A program made the position numbers and the translations under genes. From NCBI GenBank assembly GCA_963783195.1, contig CAWAMV010000004.1:1302001-1366000 (forward strand): DNA of 64,000 bases. The letters are read 5' to 3'. Positions 35,717-44,811 of the stretch are shown in pieces. The notes under the pieces are model-generated. The model saw nothing but the letters and a program-made list of their open reading frames with translations, was not told the DNA's origin and did not search any database. The DNA comes from Croceibacterium_B sp963783195 (GTDB lineage: Bacteria; Pseudomonadota; Alphaproteobacteria; Sphingomonadales; Sphingomonadaceae). The first letter of the stretch is position 1; every line of letters starts with the position of its first letter.

Positions 35717-35731
35717 AAGGGAGAGTTAGAC

Positions 35732-36058
35732 ATGCGTACATTGCTCACAGGACTGTCGTTGGCAGCTGCCGCCATCGCGCTCACCCCGGCGCTCGCGGCA
35801 CAGGATGCACCCGCAGCGCAGGCGGCGGCCGGGGCGCATTATTCGGTCAGCGAAACGAAAGTCGGCAAGCTGCTCGACGATCCCGCGGCCGCCGCGGTCC
35901 TCAAGCGAATGATCCCGGCGATCTACGCGAACGACATGTTCCAGAGCATGGGCCGGGACCTGACGCTCAAGGCGATCCAGCAGTACGAACCTGTTGACCT
36001 GAGCGACGAGAACCTCGCCAGGATCCAGGCGGAGTTCGACAAGATCCCCGCCAAGTAG
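35732..36058 (+). CDS. Small exported protein of unknown function
   Basis: A 108-residue protein with a signal peptide (MRTLLTGLSLAAAAIALTP, cut after ALA) and an Ala/Gln-rich linker. The mature part has a helical block, GKLLDDPAAAAVLKRMIPAIY, and ends with DLSDENLARIQAEFDKIPAK. I recall similar short tails at the ends of sphingomonad carboxylesterase or serine hydrolase operons, but cannot name the family. It follows the secreted metallo-hydrolase by 15 bases with GGGAG before the ATG, so both are probably expressed and exported together. Confidence 0.7.
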   Translation: MRTLLTGLSLAAAAIALTPALAAQDAPAAQAAAGAHYSVSETKVGKLLDDPAAAAVLKRMIPAIYANDMFQSMGRDLTLKAIQQYEPVDLSDENLARIQAEFDKIPAK

Positions 36059-36161
36059 AGGTGCGGTGCCGCGCTCGCCATGAACGGACGGGCGCACAAC
36101 CGATGGATAAGTGGCCGCGGCGGCTTTGCGCCTCGCCGGCAGGAACCTATTCGCCGATGGC

Positions 36162-37643
36162 ATGAGGGCGCAGATCGAAATCGGCACGGATCCGGGCGGG
36201 CAAGCCGTGGCCGTCGACGTCGAGGAACTGCTTGCCACGCGCCTGCTGGTCCAGGGCAACTCCGGATCCGGCAAGTCGCACCTGCTGCGCCGGCTGCTGG
36301 AGCAGAGCGCCGATCTCGTCCAGCAGGTGGTGATCGATCCAGAAGGTGACTTTGCCAGCCTCGCCGACCGGTTCGGCCACGTCGTGGTGGACGGCGCCGC
36401 ACACTCGGCGCGCGAGATCGAGGTGCTGGCAGGGCGCGTGCGGAAGCACCGCGTCTCGGTGGTTCTGGCGCTCGACGAACTGGAGGTGGAGCAGCAGATC
36501 CGCTGCGCTGCGCTGTTCCTGACGGCGTTGTTCGACGCCCCGCGCGAGCATTGGTATCCCGCCCTGGTGGTGGTCGACGAGGCGCAGATGTTCGCCCCGT
36601 CCGCCGCGGGAGAGATGGCAGAGGACACCCGCCGGCTGACGCTTTCCGCCATGACGAACCTGATGTGCCGCGGCAGGAAACGCGGCCTCGCCGGCATCGT
36701 CGCCACGCAGCGACTCGCGAAGCTGGCGAAGAACGTTGCTGCGGAAGCCTCCAACTTCCTGATGGGTCGCACCTTCCTCGACATCGACATGCAGCGCGCG
36801 GCCGACCTGCTCGGCATGGATCGCCGCCAGGCGGAGCGAATCCGCGACCTGCAGCGGGGCAGTTTCATGGGCTTGGGTCCGGCCATCAGCCGCCGGCCGA
36901 TCACGGTTCAGATCGGCCCGGTGCAAACCCGTGGCAAGAATGCTGCCGAAGGCCTTGTGCCGCTGCCGCAGGCGAACGGGGAGGAACTCGAGGCGCTGCT
37001 GCACGAAGAGCTCGCCCGGGAATCGGCCGAGCCGGCTCCGCGGGCCGCGGCGCCGGTCACTCCGAAGGTCGATCTGGAAAAAGTCATTGCAAGCCGCGCC
37101 GCTGCGGAGCCCGGAACTGCGGAACCCTCTTCACCTGCGGACGGGAATGGACGGGCCGACGTAGTCGAAAGCACTCCTCGCCGAGACGGGGAGGACGATG
37201 GCAGGCTCGAGACGATCGTTCGCGAACTGGCCGCCAAAGAAGGCGCGACGTTCCAGTCGCCTGCGACGCTGTTCCGCGATTTTGCGCAGCGTTGCCGCAA
37301 GGACGGGGTTCCCAGCGCACATATCGACATGACGAGCTTTCGCCGCCTGTTCGCCTTCGCCAGCGCAGGGCTCCACGAACTTGCGCCGCCGGCCCGCGAA
37401 ACGATCGAGCAATTGGCCGAAACGGTGCCCGATGACGTCCTCGCTCCCTACCTGACGATCGCCGCCGCCGCCGCGAAGGGCCGCGCCGCGCCGGACGAGG
37501 AGGAGATTGCCCGCGTTTATGGCAGCACCTCGCCGAGCCGGATCCGCCGGCTGCTCGATCACCTGGAGCGGCAGGGCCTGATCGTCGTGCGGGAGGAATT
37601 CGGAGGAGAACGAACGATCACCGTGCCAGGTCTCGCAGAGTAG
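36162..37643 (+). CDS. HerA/DUF87-type P-loop ATPase
   Basis: A 493-residue ATPase. Walker A is VQGNSGSGKSHLLRRLLEQ near residue 30, IDPEGDFASLADRFG follows, and Walker B is ALVVVDEAQMFAPS. IVATQRLAKLAKNVAAEASNFLMGRT is the sensor region seen in HerA/FtsK-like and DUF87 proteins. The C-terminal half has a disordered acidic stretch and a helical domain ending in a winged-helix-like part (SPSRIRRLLDHLERQGLIVV). The ATG at 36162 is chosen; a GTG at 36111 is possible. It ends 52 bases before the convergent virB11. Role unknown: DNA translocation or resection-like work is the usual guess, and nothing ties it firmly to the secretion cluster. Confidence 0.78.
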   Translation: MRAQIEIGTDPGGQAVAVDVEELLATRLLVQGNSGSGKSHLLRRLLEQSADLVQQVVIDPEGDFASLADRFGHVVVDGAAHSAREIEVLAGRVRKHRVSVVLALDELEVEQQIRCAALFLTALFDAPREHWYPALVVVDEAQMFAPSAAGEMAEDTRRLTLSAMTNLMCRGRKRGLAGIVATQRLAKLAKNVAAEASNFLMGRTFLDIDMQRAADLLGMDRRQAERIRDLQRGSFMGLGPAISRRPITVQIGPVQTRGKNAAEGLVPLPQANGEELEALLHEELARESAEPAPRAAAPVTPKVDLEKVIASRAAAEPGTAEPSSPADGNGRADVVESTPRRDGEDDGRLETIVRELAAKEGATFQSPATLFRDFAQRCRKDGVPSAHIDMTSFRRLFAFASAGLHELAPPARETIEQLAETVPDDVLAPYLTIAAAAAKGRAAPDEEEIARVYGSTSPSRIRRLLDHLERQGLIVVREEFGGERTITVPGLAE

Positions 37644-37676
37644 GTCCCGGGAACCTCGCTCACCGAGCGGCGGGAC
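37644..37676. terminator. Hairpin between convergent ATPase and virB11
   Basis: GTCCCG (37644) pairs with CGGGAC (37671), and inside it CGCTC-ACC-GAGCG forms a second stem. It stands between convergent genes. There is no T-run on either side, so the terminator role is uncertain. Confidence 0.35.
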
Positions 37677-37695
37677 AACTTGCGCCCGGCGTTCC

Positions 37696-38700
37696 TCAGC
37701 TCAGCAGGTCCTGGCTCCGGCCGATTGCCGCGATACCGCGCTTGCCTTCGCTGCGGTCGAGCTGGACGATCACGTCTATCACCGACGCGGCATATTCGAT
37801 CGTGTCGCTGCGGGTGAGGCCGATGCCGGTCTGCATGACCATGAGCGAAAGCTGCTCCAGCGCCCCGCGCAGGCTGTTGGCATGGATGGTCGAGAAGCTG
37901 CCGGGGTGGCCGGTGTTGATCGCGCGCAGGAAGCTGACGCTTTCGGCACCGCGCAACTCGCCCAGCACGATCCGGTCGGGGCGCAGACGCAACGCGGCCT
38001 GCAGCAGTTCGTTGGCAGTGACCTTGGCTTCTCCCAGCTCGCCCTTGACCGCGACGAGGCCCACTCCGTTCGCGCCGGGCAGGCGCAGTTCCGGAGTGTC
38101 CTCGACCAGCACGACGCGTTCCTCGCTCGGGATCTCGCCCAGCATGGCGTTGAGGAATGTGGTCTTGCCGGTGCTGGTCCCGCCCGAGATGAGGATCGTC
38201 TTGCGCGCCGCGATGGCTGCCCGCAGGAAAGCGACGGGTCCAGCCGCGGGATCGGGCATGTCCGGCTCGGCGCGGCTGCCAAGGGGGCCGGCGTCGTAGG
38301 CATCGAGCGGGAGGTCGAGGCGCCGGTGTCGGCGGATCGCCATGGCCCAGTGTTTTCGCGTCGCGGGTGGGCCGCAGAACTGCACGCGGGCCCCGTCGGG
38401 GAGAGTTGCGCCCAGCAGCGGGTGTTCGCGGTTGATGCCCTGGTGGCTGACGCGGGCGACCTGCTCCGCGAGACGCTGGACGAGGCGGTCGTCCACGTCC
38501 GGAGCCTCGATTCGCTGCATCCCGGCCTGCGCGCTATCCTCGATCCAAACTTCTCCCGGCCGGTTGACGAGGATCTCTGTCACCGTGTCGCGGCCCAGCC
38601 AGCTGCGGAACGGCGCGAGGTAGGCGTCGAGATAGGCGCTACCGGCCGTCTCCGGCGCGCCCGGGTCGCTGCCCGCGATCTGGTGGATTTCGGCCGCCAC
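37696..38700 (-). CDS. virB11: VirB11 type IV secretion ATPase
   Basis: A 334-residue hexameric ATPase that powers pilus formation and substrate export at the inner membrane. Walker A is SGGTSTGKTTF with Lys179; VVLVEDTPELRLPG is the Asp box, LGELRGAESVSFLRAINTGH is Walker B, and STIHANS the His box. The N-terminal domain has ILVNRPGEVWIED. The start is a GTG at 38700, eight bases after the virB10 stop. It is the last gene of the cluster. Confidence 0.93.
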   Translation of the reverse strand: MAAEIHQIAGSDPGAPETAGSAYLDAYLAPFRSWLGRDTVTEILVNRPGEVWIEDSAQAGMQRIEAPDVDDRLVQRLAEQVARVSHQGINREHPLLGATLPDGARVQFCGPPATRKHWAMAIRRHRRLDLPLDAYDAGPLGSRAEPDMPDPAAGPVAFLRAAIAARKTILISGGTSTGKTTFLNAMLGEIPSEERVVLVEDTPELRLPGANGVGLVAVKGELGEAKVTANELLQAALRLRPDRIVLGELRGAESVSFLRAINTGHPGSFSTIHANSLRGALEQLSLMVMQTGIGLTRSDTIEYAASVIDVIVQLDRSEGKRGIAAIGRSQDLLS

Positions 38701-38707
38701 GGTTGGC

Positions 38708-39829
38708 CTAGAGGCGCGGAGCGCGGCTGAAGTCGAGATCGCGTGCGGTCACGACGCGGATCGGCTCGCCTGGCCGCACGCGAATGGTCGGGCTGATGTT
38801 CTGATTGCCCTGCACCGCCGCTGCCGCTGCGCTCTGTCCGCCGCCCAGCACGACACCCGCGCCGCTTGAACCAATCGCGCTGAGTCCGCCGACGACCGAA
38901 AGCAGCATCGCCGACCCGAACTTCTGGAAGAAGTGCGAATCCACCTTGCCGGGAATGCCGCCGCTCCCATCGAACGCCGTGCCCGGCGAGGCGAGCGAGA
39001 CCGACACGCCGTCGGGCCGAATGGCCCGTGTCCAGATCACGTAGGCGCGTTTCTGGCCGGCCTGGAGGCCCGACTGGTACTGACCGATGAGCCGGCTCGA
39101 CCGAGGGAGGAGCACCCGCGTGCCGTCGAAGCTGCGCACGTCCTGGCTGACCACCGCGCGCACGAAGCCGGGCACGTCGGTATTGATCGCCGTCTCCAGC
39201 ACTGCCGGGATAAGGGTGCCCTGCGCGACCGTGGTCTGAGGGTCGATGTCGGCCTTGGCCTGGGTCGGGCCGCCACCGACTCCGCCGATGCGGCTGGCGA
39301 AATCGGCGGCCGAGTTGCCGCTGGCCGCCGCGCCTGCCGCCTGGTCCACCGCCGTGCCCGGCGCGACCGGAGCGGGCATGGCGCTGGAATCGTAGACCAC
39401 TGTGGGCGAGCTATAGGGATTCATCGCCAGCCCGGGGGCAGGTTGCGGCTGCCCCGAATAGACCGGAGCCGGTGCGGGATCGGCTTGCGGCACGGGGGCC
39501 GGCGCGGCCATTGGCAATGCGGGCGCCTGCTCCGGCAAGGGGACCGCGGCTTGCGGCGCTGGTTGGACGGCCGGAGCCTGCTGAGCGGGCTGCTTGGCAT
39601 CGTAGCGGGCTGAATCCATGCCCCATAGCGTCGCAAGGCCAAGCACGGCGACGATCGCGACGCCGGAGACCATGCCCATCGCATCGGATCTGCCCTTGCG
39701 CTGGGTTACCTGCGGATAGGCCGTGCGGCTGGCGAGATCGATGATCTCGGCGCTTTCGCCCTCGCGCGGATCGCGATCGTTTTCGGCCTTGAGAGCGGAC
39801 TTGTCCGCCATGCGCATCGCCAGTTTCAT
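38708..39829 (-). CDS. virB10: VirB10/TrbI secretion channel protein
   Basis: A 373-residue protein that spans both membranes. A single inner-membrane helix (MVSGVAIVAVLGLATLWGM) follows a short cytoplasmic tail. The periplasmic linker is rich in Pro, Ala and Gln. The C-terminal TrbI domain is seen from QGTLIPAVLETAINTDVPGF, with RSSRLIGQYQSGLQAGQKRA and the ending RPGEPIRVVTARDLDFS. The ATG overlaps the virB9 stop (ATGA). Confidence 0.93.
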   Translation of the reverse strand: MKLAMRMADKSALKAENDRDPREGESAEIIDLASRTAYPQVTQRKGRSDAMGMVSGVAIVAVLGLATLWGMDSARYDAKQPAQQAPAVQPAPQAAVPLPEQAPALPMAAPAPVPQADPAPAPVYSGQPQPAPGLAMNPYSSPTVVYDSSAMPAPVAPGTAVDQAAGAAASGNSAADFASRIGGVGGGPTQAKADIDPQTTVAQGTLIPAVLETAINTDVPGFVRAVVSQDVRSFDGTRVLLPRSSRLIGQYQSGLQAGQKRAYVIWTRAIRPDGVSVSLASPGTAFDGSGGIPGKVDSHFFQKFGSAMLLSVVGGLSAIGSSGAGVVLGGGQSAAAAAVQGNQNISPTIRVRPGEPIRVVTARDLDFSRAPRL

Positions 39830-40209
39830 CGTGCCACCTCTTCGAGCTTGGCCAGTGATTGTGAAGATGCCTGCGGGTTCACTTCCCGCGGAGGCCCGTT
39901 GTTTTCCAGTGTAGCCATGTCCTTGCCGGAGCGCAGGACGAGTTCCTTCGGCACCCCGTCGACCACGATCACGTCGCCCCGGACCGAGAAGTTGACCGGG
40001 CCTTCGGTGCCCTTCTCATCCTTCATCAGGATGGCCGGGACGGGCGCGCCCGCTGGCCAGGTGATGAAGGTCGCAGAGCCGTCGTCGTAGATGCGGGCTG
40101 GATAGAGCTTGCGGTCACCGCTCTTGCTCCAGGAAAAATTGAGATCGGCGGGATCGACAATGCTTTGCGGGCTCGTCGCCGCCTCGCACTTCGGCCTCGT
40201 TGAGGGCAA
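39826..40209 (-). CDS. virB9: VirB9 C-terminal part (frameshifted gene)
   Basis: This frame codes for the C-terminal beta-domain of VirB9: LNFSWSKSGDRKLYPARIYDD, FITWPAGAPVPAILMKDEKG and NFSVRGDVIVVDGVPKELVLR. It binds VirB7 and lines the outer-membrane pore in known systems. The family part begins at about AATSPQSIVDP; the ATG at 40209 is fortuitous and lies inside the N-terminal frame. The N-terminal half is in the frame from 40618, and passing from one to the other needs a +1 step at about 40200-40165. The intact protein would be about 263 residues. Confidence 0.8.
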   Translation of the reverse strand: MPSTRPKCEAATSPQSIVDPADLNFSWSKSGDRKLYPARIYDDGSATFITWPAGAPVPAILMKDEKGTEGPVNFSVRGDVIVVDGVPKELVLRSGKDMATLENNGPPREVNPQASSQSLAKLEEVAR

Positions 40210-40618
40210 GAGCCGGACCCGCTTCCGCGGGCTTGGGCTTGCTATCCGCCGGATAATCGAACGACAGGATGTACAGCGGCGTCGCCACCTTGGGACTGGC
40301 GACGAGGTCGAACAGATAGGTGCGCAGGTTCGTGACCACGGTCATGTTGGTCGAGGCGCGTTCGGCCATCGGCTTTACGAACAGCAGGTTCGCGCGCTTG
40401 TTGGGCGTCACCTGCCAGGCCTGCGAATCCCCGATCGCGACATTCTCGATCAGTTCGTCCTCGCCGAAGCGGATGGTGGACTGCACGTTGGTGCGCCCCT
40501 CGATGCGGACGACCTCGGCCGGGTCGTACATCCGGGTGACGAGGCGGGGGTCCTGGGCGCGGGCGGGGAGGGCCAGCGCGGCGAGGCTGCACATGGCGGC
40601 AAGGGCGAGGCGATTCAT
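40115..40618 (-). CDS. virB9: VirB9 N-terminal part (frameshifted gene)
   Basis: A signal peptide (MNRLALAAMCSLAALALPARA) leads to the VirB9 N-terminal domain: RMYDPAEVVRIEGRTNVQST, IRFGEDELIENVAIGDSQAW, NLLFVKPMAERASTNMTVVT and LYILSFDYP. The family sense stops at about LNEAEVR; the remaining residues of this frame are not homologous and are Arg/Cys/Gln-rich. The ATG overlaps the virB6 stop (ATGA), as expected for an operon in use. So either the strain has a broken virB9 or the assembly has one extra base. Confidence 0.8.
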   Translation of the reverse strand: MNRLALAAMCSLAALALPARAQDPRLVTRMYDPAEVVRIEGRTNVQSTIRFGEDELIENVAIGDSQAWQVTPNKRANLLFVKPMAERASTNMTVVTNLRTYLFDLVASPKVATPLYILSFDYPADSKPKPAEAGPALALNEAEVRGGDEPAKHCRSRRSQFFLEQER

Positions 40619-41784
40619 TTCAGCGACTCCGTGCGGCGTGCGGGGGCAGAGCGGAATTTGCTGCCGACCCCCTTGGCTCGCGATTGAAACTGGATTGCCG
40701 GGCGCGGCGCGTCGGCGGCACTATCGACCACGCGAGCCGAGCGGGAGCGGCTGGCGGGGGCGGTGTCGTTGGCGGCGGCCGGGGCGCTTTCGGACAGGCG
40801 GATGGTGCGCGCCGGGGCGGTCGAGGGCTGCCGCGCCTGGTCGACCGCGACGCCCGCTGCGCTGCCGGCAATCACCGTGGCCGCTTGGGGCTGCTGGGCA
40901 GCGGGAGCGCTGTCCCTGGCGCGCTTTTCGGCCAGGCCGAACACGGTCCAGCCCGATACCATCGTGGTGGCGATCTTCAGCGTCAGCGCCATCAGCGCGC
41001 AATGCACCGCGCCGATCATGAAGAAAGCCATCGCCGCGCGCGGGTCGATTTGGCCCGGACCGGTGGTCAGGGCGGAAAGCACCGGGACCGAAAGGTCGAG
41101 CATCAGCGATCCGCCGACGACTGCGAACAGAGGGGTGAGAGCCAGCAACACGACCGCCTTGAGCCAGCCGACGAAAAGCCCGCGCGTGCCCTGGAACAGC
41201 GCCAGCACGACGAACACCGGGCCGAGTGCAAGCAGCACGGCGAGCGCGATGCGGGTTGTCGCCAGCACGCCAACGGTGCCGAGCAAGAGCAGGGTCGCGC
41301 CGAACCACAGTAGGCCCGGCGGGGTGAAGGCGGAGGCGTTCTGCATCGCCTGGTCGCCGGTCGACTGCATCAGGTTTACAAAGACCACGTCAATCTTCTG
41401 GGCGAAGACCTGCGTGGCGTTGCCGCCGGTGCCGGTCAGCAATCCGGCGAGCTGGTTCGGTGCGCCGGTCACGAGATTCCACACTACGCTCTGGTAGGCG
41501 ATCCAGCTCGTCGCGAAGGTCAGGACGAGGCCAAGCGTGGCGATGCGGGGTGTCAGGTTGGAAATGCCGAGCCGGCTGCGGCCGGTGATCAGGGCGAAGG
41601 CGAACAGTGCGACGTAAAGCGTCAGCAGTATCGTGAGCGCGGGGATCAGCGCGCCCTCGCTGCCGAACAGGCGCGCAAAGGCCATCTGCGCCATCTGGCT
41701 CGCGGCGCAATCGACGCCCTGGAGCGAAGCGGCGACGCCGCTGCCGACCCCTTCAACCGCGTACTGGCACGCCGCGGGAGTCAT
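40615..41784 (-). CDS. virB6: VirB6/TrbL inner-membrane secretion protein
   Basis: A 389-residue polytopic protein. It starts MTPAACQYAVEGVGSG, with hydrophobic segments ALIPALTILLTLYVALFAFA, ATLGLVLTFATSWIAYQSVV, PPGLLWFGATLLLLGTVGVL, ALAVLLALGPVFVVLALF and AAMAFFMIGAVHCALMAL. A periplasmic loop lies between the second and third. The C-terminal 100 residues are a hydrophilic Ala/Arg/Ser tail. VirB6 forms part of the inner-membrane channel. The ATG overlaps the virB4 stop by 4 bases. Confidence 0.88.
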   Translation of the reverse strand: MTPAACQYAVEGVGSGVAASLQGVDCAASQMAQMAFARLFGSEGALIPALTILLTLYVALFAFALITGRSRLGISNLTPRIATLGLVLTFATSWIAYQSVVWNLVTGAPNQLAGLLTGTGGNATQVFAQKIDVVFVNLMQSTGDQAMQNASAFTPPGLLWFGATLLLLGTVGVLATTRIALAVLLALGPVFVVLALFQGTRGLFVGWLKAVVLLALTPLFAVVGGSLMLDLSVPVLSALTTGPGQIDPRAAMAFFMIGAVHCALMALTLKIATTMVSGWTVFGLAEKRARDSAPAAQQPQAATVIAGSAAGVAVDQARQPSTAPARTIRLSESAPAAANDTAPASRSRSARVVDSAADAPRPAIQFQSRAKGVGSKFRSAPARRTESLK

Positions 41785-44207
41785 TCGGCCGCCGCCCATA
41801 CGTCGTGCTCGTCTTCGTCGTTGCCGCCCGCGCCCGGCCACGACCGGCCCGTGAGAGCGGGGTACCAGGCGGCTGGATCGTCACCCACCGCCTCGCGCAG
41901 CAGGTCGAGCCGGCGCACTGCGCTCTCGCGGCCGGACAGAACGGTGAGAACCTCGGGCGCGCTCGATAGATCGAGCCGCACGACGACCGAGGCATCGGGT
42001 TGGCGGACGAGAAAGGCGCGGCTGTGCGAGGGCAGGGAGCGAACCAGCGCCAGCTCGTGTTCGGTCAGGCCGAAGCCGTCGCAGTAGTCCTCGGCCCGAG
42101 CCTTGGCATTCGGCATGAAGATCATCGTCGCGGTCTGTTCGACCAATGCCGTCGCGATCCTGGAATCGAGAGCATCGCGGGCCGACTGCGTGGCAAAGCC
42201 GACGAGAGCGTTGCGTTTGCGCAATGTCTTGAGCCAGTCGCGGATGCGCGCGGCGAACACCTCGTCGTCGAGCGCCTTCCAGCCCTCGTCGATCAGGATC
42301 ATCGCCGGGCTGCCATCTAGCCGCTCGTCGATCCGGTGGAACAGGTACATCATCGTGGGCGTGCGCAGCCGCGGGTTTTCGAGCAGCGCCGTCATGTCGA
42401 AGCCCAGCACGCGGTTCGACAGGTCGAGCCGGTCGTCACGGTTATCGAACAACCAGGCGTGTTCGCCCTCCTCGATCCACGGAGCCAACCGGTCGGCCAG
42501 GTCGCCCGCTTGCGGGCGACGGCTGCCGGAGAGGAGCTCGCGGAAATGGCGCAGGCGGCGGAGCGAAGAGTCGTTGGCATAGGCCGCGTCGACCGCGCCG
42601 GCGATCGTCGCCAGCTCCTCCGGTCCGTCGGCCTTGAGCAGCACACCGAACCAGTCGCGCAGGAAGGCGCGATTGGCCGGGCTGTCGGGCAGTGACATCG
42701 GATTGAAACCGCTCGGCTCGCCGGCATGGATGCGGTCGTAGCGCCCGCCGATGCCGCGAATGAACAGCTCGGCGCCGCGGTCCTTGTCGAACAGCACGGT
42801 GCGGGGGCCGAATTTCTGCGCCTGCGCGGCGAGGAAATTCATCACCACCGTCTTGCCCGAGCCCGAAGGCCCGATGACCGAGAAATTGCCGAGGTCGCCG
42901 TGGTGAAAGTTGAAGAAGAACGGCGTCGCGCTGGTCGTCTCCAGCAGGGTGACCGCATCACCCCAGTGGTTGCCCTCCGCCTTGCCGAGGGCGAATCCGT
43001 GGAGCGAGCCGAAGCTTGCCATGTTGGCGGTCGAGATCATCGCCCGGCGCACCACGTACTGCTCGTTGCCGGGGAACTGGCCCCAGAAGGCGGGTTCGAG
43101 ATTGGTGTCCTCGCGCACGGCGATCGCGCCGGTGTCGGCGATCGCCGCGGCGCAGGCTGCGGCGGCATCGTCGAGCCGTTCGAGGCTGCGCTCGCGCACC
43201 AGCACGGTCAGGTGATGGTCGCCGAAGCTAACCGCGCCGGTGCCCAACGCATCGCGCGCGGAAAGCATTTCGGCCCGCTCGGCCATTGCCTCCTCGTCGG
43301 CCGAGCGCAGGCGGCGCAGCGACAGGTCGATCCGTTCGCGTGCGGTCTGTCGCTCGTGCGGGGCGAAGCTTTCGCTCAGGATCATCTCGCACGGCAGCCG
43401 CAGCAGCGCATCGAGCAGGCCCGGGCTCGTCGCATCGGGATAGTCCTTGAGACTGAGAATGGCGGAGAAATCGGCCCCGCCCGAACCGCGCAGTTCCATC
43501 GCGTCGAGCCCGAAACTGGCGCGGCGATAGGGCAAGAGGCGGCCGATGTCGGTGTCTTCAGACGGGCGCCGCACCGGGCGCATCTCGCCGTTGTACAGGG
43601 CGCTCAAGAGTTCGAGCAGTTCGTTGTTGGTCGCCCCGCTCGGTCCCTCGTAATCGCCGAGCGCCTGGGCGCCGTAATCGCCGAGCGATGCGGCAAAGGC
43701 GGTGGCGGCGGAGCGCAGCGAGCGCAGCTCGCGCGCATCGACCTCGACCTCGTGGCGCCGGCGGCGCTTGAGCATCCGCCCTGCCTTGTCCGCCAGGCCT
43801 GCCTTGCCGCGGGCGGGGCGGCGTACAAGCGTGACGAACTGGTCGTTGACGAACAGCGAGCCGGACCCGAGCTTGTCGCGCCAGCGCTTGTCGATGTGGG
43901 CCGAAAGCGGATCGTCGAAGCTGGCCTCCAGCGAGACGCTCACGCGCCGGCGGACCACGTGGTGATAGAGCACGAAGCGGGCATCGAGGTTCGAACGCAG
44001 CAGAACCTCGCGCGTGGCCGCGTGGGCGTTCAGCGCCATGGTGTCCTCGGTCTCGAACAGCAGGCCGGGGACCTGCAGCGCGGTCATCAGCGATCCGTCG
44101 CGCAGCAGGATCGTGTTCGCATCGACCAGGCGCAGATAGGGCAGGCGGTCGCCCGCATGGGCTTCCTTCCTGCTCCAGGCAGCGGGGCCGCGCCATTTCT
44201 CGCTCAT
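41781..44207 (-). CDS. virB4: VirB4 type IV secretion ATPase
   Basis: An 808-residue ATPase of the CagE/TrbE/VirB4 family. The N-terminal domain has VDANTILLRDGSLMTALQVPG. The ATPase domain has Walker A NFSVIGPSGSGKTVV with Lys452, VLFDKDRGAELFIRGIGG, SGFNPMSLPDSPANRAFL, Walker B PAMILIDEGWKALDD and the sensor segment VGFATQSARDALDS. It energises assembly and export. It lies 22 bases after virB3 and overlaps virB6. It is the best marker of the cluster. Confidence 0.95.
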   Translation of the reverse strand: MSEKWRGPAAWSRKEAHAGDRLPYLRLVDANTILLRDGSLMTALQVPGLLFETEDTMALNAHAATREVLLRSNLDARFVLYHHVVRRRVSVSLEASFDDPLSAHIDKRWRDKLGSGSLFVNDQFVTLVRRPARGKAGLADKAGRMLKRRRRHEVEVDARELRSLRSAATAFAASLGDYGAQALGDYEGPSGATNNELLELLSALYNGEMRPVRRPSEDTDIGRLLPYRRASFGLDAMELRGSGGADFSAILSLKDYPDATSPGLLDALLRLPCEMILSESFAPHERQTARERIDLSLRRLRSADEEAMAERAEMLSARDALGTGAVSFGDHHLTVLVRERSLERLDDAAAACAAAIADTGAIAVREDTNLEPAFWGQFPGNEQYVVRRAMISTANMASFGSLHGFALGKAEGNHWGDAVTLLETTSATPFFFNFHHGDLGNFSVIGPSGSGKTVVMNFLAAQAQKFGPRTVLFDKDRGAELFIRGIGGRYDRIHAGEPSGFNPMSLPDSPANRAFLRDWFGVLLKADGPEELATIAGAVDAAYANDSSLRRLRHFRELLSGSRRPQAGDLADRLAPWIEEGEHAWLFDNRDDRLDLSNRVLGFDMTALLENPRLRTPTMMYLFHRIDERLDGSPAMILIDEGWKALDDEVFAARIRDWLKTLRKRNALVGFATQSARDALDSRIATALVEQTATMIFMPNAKARAEDYCDGFGLTEHELALVRSLPSHSRAFLVRQPDASVVVRLDLSSAPEVLTVLSGRESAVRRLDLLREAVGDDPAAWYPALTGRSWPGAGGNDEDEHDVWAAAE

Positions 44208-44229
44208 CGCAAGATCCTTCCCGGCACCG

Positions 44230-44511
44230 TCACGCCGAATAACTGTTGCAGCCCCAGCGCTGCCAGTTCCTGACGCGCGGGCACTTGCTGACCCTGGTGA
44301 TCCACAGATCGAAGACCCGCGGCTCGCGCAGGCAGGCGAAGTAGCCCACGCCGTGCATCGCCACCGCGCCGAGCAGAGCCAGGAAGCTGCCCGTTATGAG
44401 GAACAGCTCGGTGGTGACCGCGGCGTTGATTACGAAGTAGTTGTACGTCACCCCCGCGAACATCTGCGGGCGGGTCAGCGCGCGATGGACGGGGTGGCGG
44501 ACGAGGTCCAT
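44230..44511 (-). CDS. virB3: VirB3 inner-membrane protein
   Basis: A 93-residue protein starting MDLVRHPVHRALTRPQMFAG, which is the usual VirB3 opening, then two hydrophobic segments (NAAVTTELFLITGSFLALLG and AVAMHGVGYFAC) and REPRVFDLWITR. It works with VirB4 in pilus assembly. The ATG at 44511 is chosen; an in-frame codon at 44556 would lie inside virB2. It is one base from the virB2 stop. Confidence 0.88.
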   Translation of the reverse strand: MDLVRHPVHRALTRPQMFAGVTYNYFVINAAVTTELFLITGSFLALLGAVAMHGVGYFACLREPRVFDLWITRVSKCPRVRNWQRWGCNSYSA

Positions 44512-44512
44512 G

Positions 44513-44809
44513 TCAGCTTGCCACCGACTGGATGCCGGCCACGATCGAAGCCGCACCGAACAGGATGAACACGCCGATGATGACCGTGGCGCCGAAGCGC
44601 CAGTTCATCCGGCCGGTCAACATGCCGAAGCCCACGGCGGCGACCGCCATGACTGCGACCGCGGTGGCGACGTTGCCGAGCAAGGTGCCCTGAAGCCAGC
44701 TAAGCGCGTTGACGATCGGGCCCGAGCCTTGCGGATCGGCCTGCTGCGCATTGGCGGCGGCGGGAAGAAGCAGCATCGCCAGCGCGGCGAGGCGGAAACG
44801 GTTACGCAT
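44513..44809 (-). CDS. virB2: VirB2/TrbC pilin
   Basis: A 98-residue pilin with a signal peptide (RLAALAMLLLPAAANA) and two hydrophobic helices (NVATAVAVMAVAAVGFGMLTG and FGATVIIGVFILFGAASIVAG) split by a short RMNWR loop, the typical TrbC/VirB2 plan. The ATG at 44809 is chosen, but a TTG two codons earlier has better spacing to GGAG and overlaps the virB1 stop. It should polymerise to the pilus. Confidence 0.88.
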   Translation of the reverse strand: MRNRFRLAALAMLLLPAAANAQQADPQGSGPIVNALSWLQGTLLGNVATAVAVMAVAAVGFGMLTGRMNWRFGATVIIGVFILFGAASIVAGIQSVAS

Positions 44810-44811
44810 GA

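Noticed and set aside
42726..44273. 515-residue plus-strand frame
   Set aside because: Antisense of virB4, which has all ATPase motifs.
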